Part shown: positions 8,988 through 17,662 of the stretch, piece after piece
How positions within the stretch are numbered: the first letter of the stretch is position 1
Layout of the letters: the number at the start of each line of letters is the position of its first letter
Assembly: GCA_029203185.1 (NCBI GenBank)
Contig: CP119310.1
Coordinates: forward strand, 2,982,001 to 3,046,000
Length of the DNA stretch: 64,000 nucleotides
Source of the DNA: Candidatus Chryseobacterium colombiense
GTDB lineage: Bacteria > Bacteroidota > Bacteroidia > Flavobacteriales > Weeksellaceae
Direction of reading: 5' to 3'
Position numbers and translations under genes: made by a program
Notes under the pieces: generated by a model
Seen by the model: the letters and a program-made list of their open reading frames with translations, nothing else
Databases searched by the model: none
Told to the model about the DNA's origin: nothing

Positions 8988-11117
8988 ATGTGGAAAAATT
9001 TTAAGCTGAATAAATTTTTACTACTGATTCCATTAACAAGTCTAATGTTTTGCTTCAATTCGCCTAAAAATGATGATGAAAAAATGCAGACGATAATGGT
9101 GAGTGTAAAAAACACCCTATCTTATTTACATTACAGCCCGAAACCTATTAATGATGCCTATTCCAAAGATGTTTACAAGCATTATTTTGAAATGATCGAT
9201 CCTGCGAAAAGATATTTTTTGCAGTCGGATATGGATGAATTTAGTAAGCATGAAACAAAGCTGGATGATTATCTTAATCAGGGAGATTTAACGTTTTATA
9301 AACTGACGGTTGACAGACTGTACCAAAGAGTAGATGAGATCGACAAAATTACTCAGGAAATTTTCAGCAAGCCAATCAATCTGGAAGAAGATGAAACGCT
9401 TACTCTTGAGCCCAAATTGAAAAAAGTACCTTCCAATAAGCAGGAGCAGTATAATGAATGGAAAAAATTCATCAAATACAATATCCTTCAGGAAGTTGAA
9501 TCAATGAACAGTAAAGAAGAAGCTCAGAAAGAGAAAAAAGATTCTGTTCAGAAATACAACTTAAAAGATACCATCAAATACAAGCCTCTTTCTCCGGAAA
9601 TGAAAATAAAGCAGGCTACAGATGAGGTAAAAGATCTTGTGAAAGAAACCTTTACGAGATTCAAAAAGAGAAAGAAAATGGACTGGTTCTCTGTATACAT
9701 GAATGCTTATACAGAGGTTTTTGATCCGCACACCAACTATTATTCTCCAAAAGATAAAGAAGATTTTGACACCAACTTTACAGGAAAAGTAATCGGAATC
9801 GGAGCTATTATTCAGGAGAAAAAAGGAAATCTTTACCTGGGTGCTCTTACCATTGGAGCTCCGGCATGGAAATCAAAACAGCTGTCTGAAGGGGATAAAA
9901 TTTTAAAAGTGAAATCGAAACCGAAAGAAGATGCTGTAAATGTAGTAGGAATGCTTTCTGATGAGGCTGTAAGACTGATCAGAGGTGAAAAAGGAACTCC
10001 GGTTACTTTAACGGTTCAGAAAAAAGACGGAACAATAAAAGATGTAACCATGATCCGTGAAGAAGTGGCAATAGAAGATACTTTTGCAAGAAGTATCGTA
10101 GTGAATGCTCCGAACGGTAAAAAGTACGGTTTCATCAACTTACCGAGCTTCAATGCTGACTTTGAAAATGATAAAGGAAGAAATGCTTCTGACGATATCA
10201 AAAACGAAATCATCAAACTTAAGCAGCAAAATATCGAAGGAATTGTTTTAGACTTAAGAAATAACGGAGGAGGTTCGTTAACGGAAGTAGGAGACATTAT
10301 GGGACTATTCATGAATGCAGGTCCTTATGTTCAGGTAAAAGACGGAAACGGGAAAATCCAGACCCTGAAAAATAAAAATGAAACACCAATCTGGACAGGT
10401 TCATTGGTGATCATGCAGAACGAACTTTCTGCTTCGGCTTCAGAAATTCTTGCCGGTGTGATGCAGGATAACGGAAGAGCTTTGGTGATTGGATCTCCGC
10501 AGTCTTTCGGAAAAGGAACCGTTCAGACTTTTGTAGACCTGAACAGATTCTTAAATACAGAAGACGATTTCGGATCTTTAAAACTTACGATTCAGAAGTT
10601 CTATAGAATTACCGGAGAATCTACTCAAAGAAAAGGTGTGGTTTCTGATATTCAGATGAAAGACTTCTTTACCTATGCAGATATAGGAGAAAGATATGAT
10701 GACTATGCTTTAGCTTGGGATAAAATTCCTCCTACAAAGTTTGAAAAGCTTAACTATTTTAATATTCAGGCTTTAGAAAAAGCTAGCTCGGCAAGAATGG
10801 CGAAAAATTCAAACTATCAGTTGCTGGTTGAATCTGCACAATGGAGAGAAAAATTGGATAAAGAAGAAACCATTACATTGAATATCAATAAGTTTAATGA
10901 AGTGATGAAGCAGAGAAAAGCTCAGATCGAGAAGTTCAAAGTGCTTACGAAATTCGATAACGGACTTAAATTTACGATGTTCCCTGCAGAAATCGAGAGA
11001 GAGAAAAAAGATGAGGCGTTCAAGAAGAAATCCGAACTATGGGTGAAGAACCTAAGAAAAGATACTTACCTTCAGGAAGCAATGAATATTCTTGCAGATA
11101 TGACTGCAAAACAATAA
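8988..11117 (+). CDS. carboxy-terminal processing (tail-specific) protease, Prc type
   Basis: A 709 aa periplasmic S41 protease of the Prc/Tsp subfamily, which cleaves from the C-terminal side and usually processes cell-envelope proteins. After a hydrophobic N-terminus (LLLIPLTSLMFCF) come the N-terminal Tsp domain, a PDZ domain (about 265-345) and the S41 catalytic domain. The catalytic Ser-Lys dyad fits Ser483 in LSASASEILAGVMQD and Lys509 in SFGKGTVQ, spaced as in E. coli Prc. A charged C-terminal domain follows. The Met at 8988 is preferred to an upstream in-frame codon at 8907, which lacks a signal-like start. A strong hairpin terminator follows. Confidence 0.93.
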   Translation: MWKNFKLNKFLLLIPLTSLMFCFNSPKNDDEKMQTIMVSVKNTLSYLHYSPKPINDAYSKDVYKHYFEMIDPAKRYFLQSDMDEFSKHETKLDDYLNQGDLTFYKLTVDRLYQRVDEIDKITQEIFSKPINLEEDETLTLEPKLKKVPSNKQEQYNEWKKFIKYNILQEVESMNSKEEAQKEKKDSVQKYNLKDTIKYKPLSPEMKIKQATDEVKDLVKETFTRFKKRKKMDWFSVYMNAYTEVFDPHTNYYSPKDKEDFDTNFTGKVIGIGAIIQEKKGNLYLGALTIGAPAWKSKQLSEGDKILKVKSKPKEDAVNVVGMLSDEAVRLIRGEKGTPVTLTVQKKDGTIKDVTMIREEVAIEDTFARSIVVNAPNGKKYGFINLPSFNADFENDKGRNASDDIKNEIIKLKQQNIEGIVLDLRNNGGGSLTEVGDIMGLFMNAGPYVQVKDGNGKIQTLKNKNETPIWTGSLVIMQNELSASASEILAGVMQDNGRALVIGSPQSFGKGTVQTFVDLNRFLNTEDDFGSLKLTIQKFYRITGESTQRKGVVSDIQMKDFFTYADIGERYDDYALAWDKIPPTKFEKLNYFNIQALEKASSARMAKNSNYQLLVESAQWREKLDKEETITLNINKFNEVMKQRKAQIEKFKVLTKFDNGLKFTMFPAEIEREKKDEAFKKKSELWVKNLRKDTYLQEAMNILADMTAKQ

Positions 11118-11122
11118 ATAAA

Positions 11123-11150
11123 AATAACCGCTAAGAAATTAGCGGTTATT
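11123..11150. terminator. hairpin terminator after the Prc protease
   Basis: A perfect 12-bp stem, AATAACCGCTAA (11123-11134) with TTAGCGGTTATT (11139-11150), has a GAAA tetraloop and a long T run on the plus strand. The A-rich left side lets it also end the convergent sodC. Confidence 0.9.
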
Positions 11151-11171
11151 TTTTTGTAATTATATAGACAA

Positions 11172-11675
11172 TTATTTAATCTCTACACATCCCACTCTTC
11201 CGCCGGCATTTCCTGTTGGCTGAGTATGAAAATCGTCGGCTGAAGCATGGATAATAAGACCTTTACCGATGATGTTTTTAGATTCATCAGTACATCCTAA
11301 GCACCATTTATCAGTTTTGAAAGTAAGTGTAGCTACTCCGTCCTGATTAGCCGTTAAATTTCCGATATCTCCCATATGGAAATGTTCAGCTCCCCATTTA
11401 CCGTGATCGTTCTTTGAAGGGTTCCAATGTCCTCCTGTAGAAGTTCCGTCAGCTGCAGAGCAGTCTCCTTTTTCATGAATGTGTACAGCGTGTATTCCCG
11501 GAGTAAGGTTTTTTACGTCCAGTTTCATAACCACTTCATTTTTTTTCTGGGTAAACTTTGCAGTTCCTTCCGTTTTTGTTCCACTTTTAGGGTTTATGGT
11601 ATACGTTTTTGTTGTACAGCAAGAAGCTGCCAGAAATGCACTCCCTATCAATAATGACATTGTTTGTAGTTTCAT
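11172..11675 (-). CDS. sodC: Cu/Zn superoxide dismutase, lipoprotein
   Basis: This enzyme dismutates superoxide in the cell envelope. The 167 aa protein from the Met at 11675 has a lipoprotein signal ending AASC (Cys19). Metal ligands are visible in HAVHIHEKGDC, GGHWNP, GAEHFHMGD and the closing HASADDFHTQPTGNAGGRVGC; these contain the Cys pair for the usual disulfide and the conserved Arg of the electrostatic channel. The frame is open 45 bases further upstream, but that start would bury the signal peptide. It is convergent with the protease gene and divergent from the AraC-type regulator. Confidence 0.93.
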   Translation of the reverse strand: MKLQTMSLLIGSAFLAASCCTTKTYTINPKSGTKTEGTAKFTQKKNEVVMKLDVKNLTPGIHAVHIHEKGDCSAADGTSTGGHWNPSKNDHGKWGAEHFHMGDIGNLTANQDGVATLTFKTDKWCLGCTDESKNIIGKGLIIHASADDFHTQPTGNAGGRVGCVEIK

Positions 11676-11785
11676 TGTAAATGATTTTTTTATAAAATTA
11701 AAAAAGATTTCCCGAAACACTTTATGACTGCCATTCTTTTTTTACAACCAGCAATAAATGACAAATAATTTTCATCCGATCTTGG

Positions 11786-11793
11786 TACCTTTG
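11786..11793 (+). promoter_or_regulatory. -7 promoter element of the AraC-type regulator
   Basis: TACCTTTG matches TAnnTTTG and lies 17 bases before the GTG start at 11810, implying a very short leader. No clear -33 element is seen. Confidence 0.45.
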
Positions 11794-11809
11794 CCGGAAA
11801 CACTTTGAA

Positions 11810-12712
11810 GTGGAAGAATATAAAAAAAGAATCGTAAAAACCATTCAGTTCATTGATAATAATCTTGATATGGAGCTTTCGTTAGAAAAAGTTTCAGAGA
11901 TTGCAGCTTATTCGCCGTTTCATTTTCACAGGATTTTCCGGCTGATTACTGGCGAAACGGTTCAGAATTATATTACCCGAAAAAGAATTGAAAAAAGCGC
12001 TTTTTATTTAGCTTTAAGAAAGAATCTGAATATAAAAGACATTTATCATCAGTTCGGTTTTTCCAATCATTCAGCTTTTAATAGAACCTTCAAAAAATAT
12101 TACGGAACATCACCCTCAGATTTTCGTAAATCGGCACCGGAAAATTTCCATAAGGTCCAGTGCAAACAAAGCAAGAACGGACAAATTGATACGGCTTTCG
12201 ACCAATACATTTGCAATATTGAAAACCTATTAAACTGGAGAAATATGAATTTAAAAATTAAAGTAACCGAACTTCAGGAAATGAATTTGGCAGCTGTAAT
12301 GAGCCTGGGAATTGCCAATGTTGAGTCTTCTTACAATATTCTGATTGACTGGGCAAAAGCAAAAAAAATATTTCCAAAAGAGAATGTAAAAATGCTTTCC
12401 GTTTATCATGATAGTTTTAAAGTGACACCGCCGGATAAAGTAAGAATTCATGCCTGTATGCTGTTGGAAGAAGCTTTAAAGAAGCAAGAAGGTGAAGTTT
12501 TTCAGGAAACTATCGAAGCTGGAAAATTCATCATCGGAAGTGGTGAAGTGACCTTGAATGACTTCGAACAATGCTGGGTTTCTCTCTTTTTATGGATGAA
12601 AGAAAACAATTTTACCGTTCGAAAAACCTTTCCTTTTGAAATTTATCACAGCAATTTCAAAGAACATCCCGAAGGAAAAATGCTTGTAGATTTCTGCATT
12701 CCTATTCGTTAA
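11810..12712 (+). CDS. AraC-family regulator with GyrI-like domain
   Basis: A 300 aa transcription regulator. Residues 1-105 hold the two helix-turn-helix units of the AraC/XylS family (LEKVSEIAAYSPFHFHRIFRLITGE, then DIYHQFGFSNHSAFNRTFKKYYGTSP). The C-terminal part, about 140-300, is a GyrI/SOUL-like effector-binding domain, as in Rob and SoxS-like multidrug regulators. The start is a GTG at 11810; no ATG gives a better fit and the HTH begins at once. The gene is monocistronic, with a -7 element 17 bases upstream. Its targets are not evident from the neighbours. Confidence 0.88.
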   Translation: MEEYKKRIVKTIQFIDNNLDMELSLEKVSEIAAYSPFHFHRIFRLITGETVQNYITRKRIEKSAFYLALRKNLNIKDIYHQFGFSNHSAFNRTFKKYYGTSPSDFRKSAPENFHKVQCKQSKNGQIDTAFDQYICNIENLLNWRNMNLKIKVTELQEMNLAAVMSLGIANVESSYNILIDWAKAKKIFPKENVKMLSVYHDSFKVTPPDKVRIHACMLLEEALKKQEGEVFQETIEAGKFIIGSGEVTLNDFEQCWVSLFLWMKENNFTVRKTFPFEIYHSNFKEHPEGKMLVDFCIPIR

Positions 12713-12741
12713 AATTACAAGGACAAATCGTTGTAAAAATT

Positions 12742-12758
12742 CCCCTTTGACGGGGTGG
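12742..12758. repeat. short copy of CCCC...GACGGGGTGG repeat
   Basis: CCCCTTTGACGGGGTGG shares its ends with the longer element at 42107-42161, as though the middle had been deleted. It lies just after the stop of the AraC-type regulator. Confidence 0.5.
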
Positions 12759-12780
12759 TTATCCTTAAGCAGTATTATTA

Positions 12781-12857
12781 TGTCATTCTAAAAGAAGCGA
12801 AACGTATTGAAGAATCTGTAAAAACAAAATAGAGATTCTTCCTGAGTCAGAATGACA
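12781..12857. repeat. dispersed inverted repeat, copy 1 (degenerate)
   Basis: The ends TGTCATTCT (12781-12789) and AGAATGACA (12849-12857) are perfect inverted repeats, as are the inner blocks AAGAATCT (12810-12817) and AGATTCTT (12833-12840). Related copies lie at 40912-40971 and 62472-62530, all at gene 3' ends. Confidence 0.7.
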
Positions 12858-12941
12858 AATAACCTTCTCATTATTGATCCGATTATCCTTGCGAGAAACA
12901 TATCCAAAATCCTTGAGTCCTCTACGTTAAAACCAAAAATT

Positions 12942-12971
12942 ACAACTCAGAATCAAAAACCAACCATTCGG
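12942..12971 (+). promoter_or_regulatory. putative LytTR regulator box upstream of the receptor
   Basis: Two 9-mers, ACAACTCAG (12942-12950) and ACCATTCGG (12963-12971), lie in direct orientation with a 12-base spacer. The second ends 33 bases before the -7 element. The same arrangement occurs at 18292-18321 in the same locus. It resembles the 9-N12-9 direct repeats bound by LytTR regulators such as ComE, and a LytTR regulator gene lies at 19068. Confidence 0.6.
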
Positions 12972-13004
12972 TAACAAAAATTAATCAGCTTCAAAAATTC
13001 ATCT

Positions 13005-13012
13005 TACTTTTG
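13005..13012 (+). promoter_or_regulatory. -7 promoter element of the second receptor
   Basis: TACTTTTG matches TAnnTTTG, 19 bases before the ATG at 13032. The -33 position has no good TTTG, consistent with dependence on an activator at the upstream direct repeat. Confidence 0.45.
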
Positions 13013-13031
13013 AATCGAAATAAAAACAGCT

Positions 13032-15266
13032 ATGAAAACAAAATTATCATTCCTTGCCATTTTTTTATCGCTTACTTTAAGTTTTGCCCAAACCAGAATT
13101 TCAGGAAAAGTAAGCTTTAAGAACAAAGGAGTGAATGAGGTGAATGTCACTTTAAAAGATACTTATGATGGAGCAACTACAGACTCGGAAGGTAATTTCT
13201 CGTTTGAAACCTCAGAAAAAGGAGATCATGTGCTGAGTTTTACCCATCCGAAATATATCGAAGTCAATAAGAACATTAACATCGGAGATCAGAATGTAGT
13301 GGTGAATGCGGAATTAAAAGAGCAGATCAACGAAATAGATGCCGTTGTGGTTTCTGCAGGATCTATTGAAGCAAGCGATAAAAAAAGAGCAACAGCACTT
13401 TTAACTCCTATTGATATTTATACTACTGCTGGAGCAAACGGACAGATTTCTTCAGCGTTAAACTATCTTCCGGGAGTTCAGAAAGTAGGAGAATCGGAAG
13501 GATTGTTTATTCGTGGGGGAACAGGAACCGAATCAAAAATTTTTATGGACGGAAGTTTAATCAATAATTATTTTTCCAATTCAATTCCGGGGATTGCAGG
13601 AAGGGACCAGTTTAATACCTCACTTTTTAAAGGAAATATATTTTCAAGCGGAGGTTATTCTGCATTATACGGACAGGCTCTTTCCGGGGCATTGATGCTG
13701 GAAAGTGTAGATCTTCCTGATCAGAGTTCATACGATTTCGGAATTTCACCGATCTTTTTAAATGCAGGCTTTCAGAAATTAGACGATAAAAAGACCTATT
13801 CTTACGGAGCAAGCGCAGGATATTCCTTATTAAGTCTGATGCAGAAGGTGTTTGATTTTAATACCGATTTTATAGATGCTCCACAAGGCTTTAACGGAGA
13901 TGCCAATTTCAGAATTAAAACAAAATCCGGTGGGCTTTTCAAATATTACGGGATGTATAATACCAATAAAATGGGAGTGAAAACGGAAAGTCTTGAACCT
14001 GAATATAATTTTGCTCTGGTTCGTTTGAAAGGAAAAAGTACCTATCATAATTTGTCATTTAAACAAAAATTCGGAAAATACCTTCTGAATGTGGGAACTT
14101 CCTATTCTTACAACAGATCAGACCTTAATTTCTCCACCGAAACAAATAATCTTGAATCTGAAAAAACAGAACTTCTGAATGATGGAAATTATATTAACCT
14201 TAAAGCCGTTTTAGAAAGAAAAATTAATAAAATAAGCGCATTGAGGGGAGGTTTTGAGCTGAATAATTCCGGCGAACAGCTTAATTTTCATGACATTCAA
14301 AAAAATTACAGAGATCTGATCTCGGCTGCTTTTGCAGAAACAGATTTAGGCTTCAGTAATCAGCTTTCCGCAAAAATCGGGGTAAGAGGAGAGTATTCTT
14401 CCTTCCTGTGTAAAGCCAATATCGCTCCACGTTTTGCAATCGCTTATCGTTTAGCGAAGGATTGGACTACTTCTCTGGCTTATGGATTATTTTATCAGAA
14501 CCCGGAAAGTAAATACATCAATTCACCTTCAAATCTTGATTTTCAGCAGTCGCAGCATTATATTTTCCAGATTCAGAGAGCTTCTGAAGGAAGAAGTTTA
14601 AGATTGGAAGCATTTTACAAAAAATATGATGAATTGGTTAAAGTAAAGAATATAGGAGAAATAAACGGACAATATCAACCTGTACAAACTGCTGTAAACA
14701 ATGATGGCTATGGTTTTGCCAAAGGATTGGAGCTTTTCTGGAGAGATAAGAAAACATTCAAAAATATAGACTACTGGGTAAGTTATTCCTACTTAGATTC
14801 AAAAAGAGATTTTATGAACTATCCGATGAGTCTGAAACCTAATTTTGCATCGGAACACACCCTTTCTGTGGTGGCAAAAAGATTTTTCCCTGAGCTGAAA
14901 TTCGGAACCAATCTTTCTTACAGCTACTCCAAAGGAAGACCTTATTATGATATTGCTACAAAAACGGTAAATGGGGAGGACGTGAATTTTATAAGAAATG
15001 AAGGAAGATTAAAAGATTATAGTGCCCTGAATTTTAGCTTTAACTATCTTCCGAACCTTGGAAAAAAAGATGCAAAAGCATTCACCGTTCTTGTATTAAG
15101 TGTTTCAAATGTCTTAGGATCAAAAAATATCTATGGGTATAATTTTTCCCGGAACGGAAGCCAAAGCTCTGCTGTAGTTCCTCCTGTGAATACTTTTGTT
15201 TTTATAGGTGCATTTATTAGCTTTGGAGTAGACAGAACACAGGATGCGATTAACAATAATCTTTAA
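13032..15266 (+). CDS. TonB-dependent receptor, first gene of the LytTR locus
   Basis: A 744 aa outer-membrane receptor. A signal peptide ends at SFAQ (residue 20), followed by a carboxypeptidase-regulatory-like domain (RISGKVSFKNKGVNEVNVTLK, about 22-105), a plug domain with LPGVQKVGESEGLFIRGG and a C-terminal beta barrel. Its substrate is unknown and its sequence is clearly different from the receptor at 5628. It is followed at 50 bases by a secreted protein and then a LytS-type kinase. Its promoter carries a direct repeat shared with the 2TM genes, so its expression is probably tied to the kinase/LytTR pair. Confidence 0.9.
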   Translation: MKTKLSFLAIFLSLTLSFAQTRISGKVSFKNKGVNEVNVTLKDTYDGATTDSEGNFSFETSEKGDHVLSFTHPKYIEVNKNINIGDQNVVVNAELKEQINEIDAVVVSAGSIEASDKKRATALLTPIDIYTTAGANGQISSALNYLPGVQKVGESEGLFIRGGTGTESKIFMDGSLINNYFSNSIPGIAGRDQFNTSLFKGNIFSSGGYSALYGQALSGALMLESVDLPDQSSYDFGISPIFLNAGFQKLDDKKTYSYGASAGYSLLSLMQKVFDFNTDFIDAPQGFNGDANFRIKTKSGGLFKYYGMYNTNKMGVKTESLEPEYNFALVRLKGKSTYHNLSFKQKFGKYLLNVGTSYSYNRSDLNFSTETNNLESEKTELLNDGNYINLKAVLERKINKISALRGGFELNNSGEQLNFHDIQKNYRDLISAAFAETDLGFSNQLSAKIGVRGEYSSFLCKANIAPRFAIAYRLAKDWTTSLAYGLFYQNPESKYINSPSNLDFQQSQHYIFQIQRASEGRSLRLEAFYKKYDELVKVKNIGEINGQYQPVQTAVNNDGYGFAKGLELFWRDKKTFKNIDYWVSYSYLDSKRDFMNYPMSLKPNFASEHTLSVVAKRFFPELKFGTNLSYSYSKGRPYYDIATKTVNGEDVNFIRNEGRLKDYSALNFSFNYLPNLGKKDAKAFTVLVLSVSNVLGSKNIYGYNFSRNGSQSSAVVPPVNTFVFIGAFISFGVDRTQDAINNNL

Positions 15267-15315
15267 AAAAGAATTACTTTTAAATAAAAAAACAAACCTT
15301 TAAAAATCAGAAACT

Positions 15316-15966
15316 ATGAAAAAATACATTGTAAGTGCTGCTTTAAGCTGTGTTAGTGTAATCACTTTTGCTCAAGCGAGTTATGAGAAGATAATGACAG
15401 AAAAAATCGCTAAAATCGAAACCTGTAAATCTGCAGAGGATTTTCAGAACCTTGCGAATGATTTCCAACGAATCGGGGATAAAGAAAAAGGGAAGTGGCT
15501 TCCGAATTATTACACTGCATTTTCCTATATCCAGAAAGGAAGAGTGCTGATGAGAGAAGAGAAAATGGAAAGCCTTGATGAGGTGGCTGATCAGGCACAA
15601 AAATATGTAGATGCGGCAGAAAGTGCAGAAAAAAACAATTCTGAAATCCATTTGCTGCAAAAGATGGTCTTTTCTCTGAAAATGATGGTCAATCCACAGC
15701 AAAGATATATGACTTACGGAATGCAGGCGGCAAACGAATTGAAAAAAGCGGAAGATTTTGATCCTGCCAATCCGAGAGTGGCTTTAATAAAAGCAGAAGA
15801 TGTATATTTCACTCCTGAGCAATACGGCGGAAGTAAAACTAAAGGGCTGGAACTTTTTAAAGCATCTTTAGAAAAATTTAATGCCTATAAGCCAAAAACG
15901 GCTTTGGATCCTAATTGGGGAAAATCTGAAGCAGAATATTTTCTAAGTATGGGAGATAAAAAATAG
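15316..15966 (+). CDS. secreted hypothetical protein with TPR-like helices
   Basis: A 216 aa protein with a signal peptide (MKKYIVSAALSCVSVITFAQ). The remainder is largely helical with repeated ~35-residue units (EDFQNLANDFQRIGDKEKGKWLPNY..., ADQAQKYVDAAESAEKNN...), suggesting TPR-like packing. No named family is recognised. It follows the receptor by 49 bases and is followed by a hairpin and then the sensor kinase. A periplasmic accessory role for the receptor or kinase is inferred from position only. Confidence 0.75.
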   Translation: MKKYIVSAALSCVSVITFAQASYEKIMTEKIAKIETCKSAEDFQNLANDFQRIGDKEKGKWLPNYYTAFSYIQKGRVLMREEKMESLDEVADQAQKYVDAAESAEKNNSEIHLLQKMVFSLKMMVNPQQRYMTYGMQAANELKKAEDFDPANPRVALIKAEDVYFTPEQYGGSKTKGLELFKASLEKFNAYKPKTALDPNWGKSEAEYFLSMGDKK

Positions 15967-15969
15967 TAC

Positions 15970-15996
15970 TTTGGTCTTCCTTTCCGGGGGACCAAA
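15970..15996 (+). terminator. possible terminator or attenuator hairpin
   Basis: TTTGGTC (15970-15976) pairs with GACCAAA (15990-15996), followed by TTTT. It lies between the secreted protein and the kinase gene and may lower kinase expression relative to the receptor. Confidence 0.5.
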
Positions 15997-16036
15997 TTTT
16001 ATGTATCACTGATTTTAAATCAGGTAATTTTTAAAT

Positions 16037-17362
16037 ATGAAACGTAAAAACATCATAACGTTATTCTGGGTATCATTGGCAACTTCAATGTTCTTTTTCT
16101 TTGTATTTACAGACGAGAGAAATATTGAAAACTTTGTTCTTACCATTCTTATTTCCTTTATCTATTCATTCGTTTTAGGTTTCGGAAACTGGGGAATTAA
16201 CGATTTTCTCAATAAAAAGTTTCCGTGGTCGGAAGCGACTACAAAGAGAGCGGTGATAAGCATTATTTCAATCCTGATTGCCAATATCATCCTGGTGTAT
16301 TTCTGTAATTACCTGAATTTTGTGGTGATTCAAAAAGCGGCTACAGTTGAGGAATATTTTTCTGGAAAATACAATTTCATCAACTGGTTTACCATCAACA
16401 TAGCTCTTTTGATTTCAGCTTTTCTCCATGCTAAAAGTTTTATGGAGGAACTGAAAAAGACCTCCAAAAAAGAAGTCGTAGAACAGAAGCTGATTGCAAG
16501 ATCTGCTAATGCTCAGTTTGAAAGCCTTAAAAACCAACTAGACCCGCATTTCTTATTTAATTCCCTGAATGTTTTGAGCTCTTTGATTGATGAAAATCCT
16601 AAGCAGGCGCAGAAATTTACGGCTTCTATGTCAAAAATCTACAGATATGTTCTGGAGCAGAAAGATAAAGAATTGGTAACGGTAGAGGACGAAATTGAAT
16701 TTGCGAAGACTTATTGTGAACTTTTGAAAACTAGATTTGAAGACAGCGTCGACTTTGAGTTTAATATTAATAGTGAAGACTTAAAACAATTTGTAGTCCC
16801 GCTTTCCTTACAGCTGCTTTTGGAAAACTGCATCAAGCATAATTTTGCCACTTCCTCAAAGCCGTTAATCATAAAAGTATTTTCTGAAAATGATACGCTG
16901 TGTATTGAAAATAACCTTCAGGTAAGAGAACAAATGAAAGAAAGCGCAGGGATTGGACTGGCCAATATTGTTCAGCGGTATTCTTTGTTAACAAAACGAA
17001 ATGTTTTTATTGAAAAATCAGATGATTATTTTAAGGTAAAACTTCCGATGCTTTTAACTAAGCCTAATGTAGTCAGTGAAAAAAATGAATCTGAAGATAA
17101 AGCTTACGAAAAAGCACAAAAAAGAGTGAAAGAGATTAAAAGCTTCTACGGAAACCTTTTCTCATATATTATTGTCATCACTTTCCTGGTCATTCTCAAC
17201 CTGATTACTTCTCCTAAACACTTATGGTTTTACTGGCCGATGTTAGGGTGGGGAATTGGTATTGCCGCTCATGGAATAAGTGTTTTCTCGATCGGAAGGA
17301 CCTGGGAAGAGAGAAAAATACAGGAAATATTAGAAAAACAGGATCAACGCAAAAACAGATAA
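16037..17362 (+). CDS. LytS/YehU-type histidine kinase with C-terminal 2TM domain
   Basis: A 441 aa sensor kinase. N-terminal membrane segments span about residues 8-27, 36-55, 78-105 and 116-138. The His_kinase domain begins near 155 with the phospho-acceptor His171 in QLDPHFLFNSLN; an ATPase domain follows (N-box LLLENCIKH, G-box GIGLANIVQRY). After about residue 345 there is an added 2TM domain (AYEKAQKRVKEIKSFYGN...PMLGWGIG...WEERKIQ), nearly the same as the free 2TM protein at 18406. This fusion is unusual. The likely partner is the LytTR regulator at 19068. Three more genes follow closely. Confidence 0.9.
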   Translation: MKRKNIITLFWVSLATSMFFFFVFTDERNIENFVLTILISFIYSFVLGFGNWGINDFLNKKFPWSEATTKRAVISIISILIANIILVYFCNYLNFVVIQKAATVEEYFSGKYNFINWFTINIALLISAFLHAKSFMEELKKTSKKEVVEQKLIARSANAQFESLKNQLDPHFLFNSLNVLSSLIDENPKQAQKFTASMSKIYRYVLEQKDKELVTVEDEIEFAKTYCELLKTRFEDSVDFEFNINSEDLKQFVVPLSLQLLLENCIKHNFATSSKPLIIKVFSENDTLCIENNLQVREQMKESAGIGLANIVQRYSLLTKRNVFIEKSDDYFKVKLPMLLTKPNVVSEKNESEDKAYEKAQKRVKEIKSFYGNLFSYIIVITFLVILNLITSPKHLWFYWPMLGWGIGIAAHGISVFSIGRTWEERKIQEILEKQDQRKNR

Positions 17363-17364
17363 AA

Positions 17365-17661
17365 ATGACTCATATAAATGAAAACGATAGCCGCTATAAA
17401 GAAGCGGAGAAACGGGTAAAAAAGATCAAAGGATTTTATGTCCATTTGATGATATATTGTTTTACGAATTTGCTTGTTATTGCCCTTCAGTTGTTTGATG
17501 CTGATGATAAGGAAAAATTGAGCTGGAATCTGCTTCAGTTACCTTTGTTTTGGGGAATTGGTCTTGCCGCTCACGGATTAAGCGTTTTTTTGCCTCCTTT
17601 TATGCTTGGTAAAGGTTGGGAAGAAAGAAAAATAAAGGAACTTATGGATAAAGAAAAATAA
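17365..17661 (+). CDS. 2TM domain protein
   Basis: A 98 aa protein made of one 2TM domain: a helix (RYKEAEKRVKKIKGFYVHLMIY), two membrane segments with a conserved WGIGLAAHG turn, and the closing KGWEERKIKELMDKE. It starts 2 bases after the kinase stop, so the pair is translationally linked; an earlier start at 17224 would lie inside the kinase and is rejected. The family has no established function, but its members cluster with LytS/LytTR genes in Flavobacteriia, which suggests a part in signalling at the membrane. Confidence 0.85.
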   Translation: MTHINENDSRYKEAEKRVKKIKGFYVHLMIYCFTNLLVIALQLFDADDKEKLSWNLLQLPLFWGIGLAAHGLSVFLPPFMLGKGWEERKIKELMDKEK

Positions 17662-17662
17662 C

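Larger units (their letters stand above)
12713..13031. other. intergenic region with repeats and promoter
   Basis: This 319-base gap holds a short CCCC-TTTGAC-GGGGTGG repeat remnant (12742-12758), a degenerate copy of a dispersed inverted repeat (12781-12857), a LytTR-like direct repeat (12942-12971) and a -7 element (13005-13012) for the receptor that follows. Confidence 0.7.

Noticed and set aside
16009..16023. CTGATTT-T-AAATCAG palindrome 13 bases before the LytS-type kinase
   Set aside because: Only a single copy, AT-rich and short. It could occur by chance and no matching regulator site is known to me.
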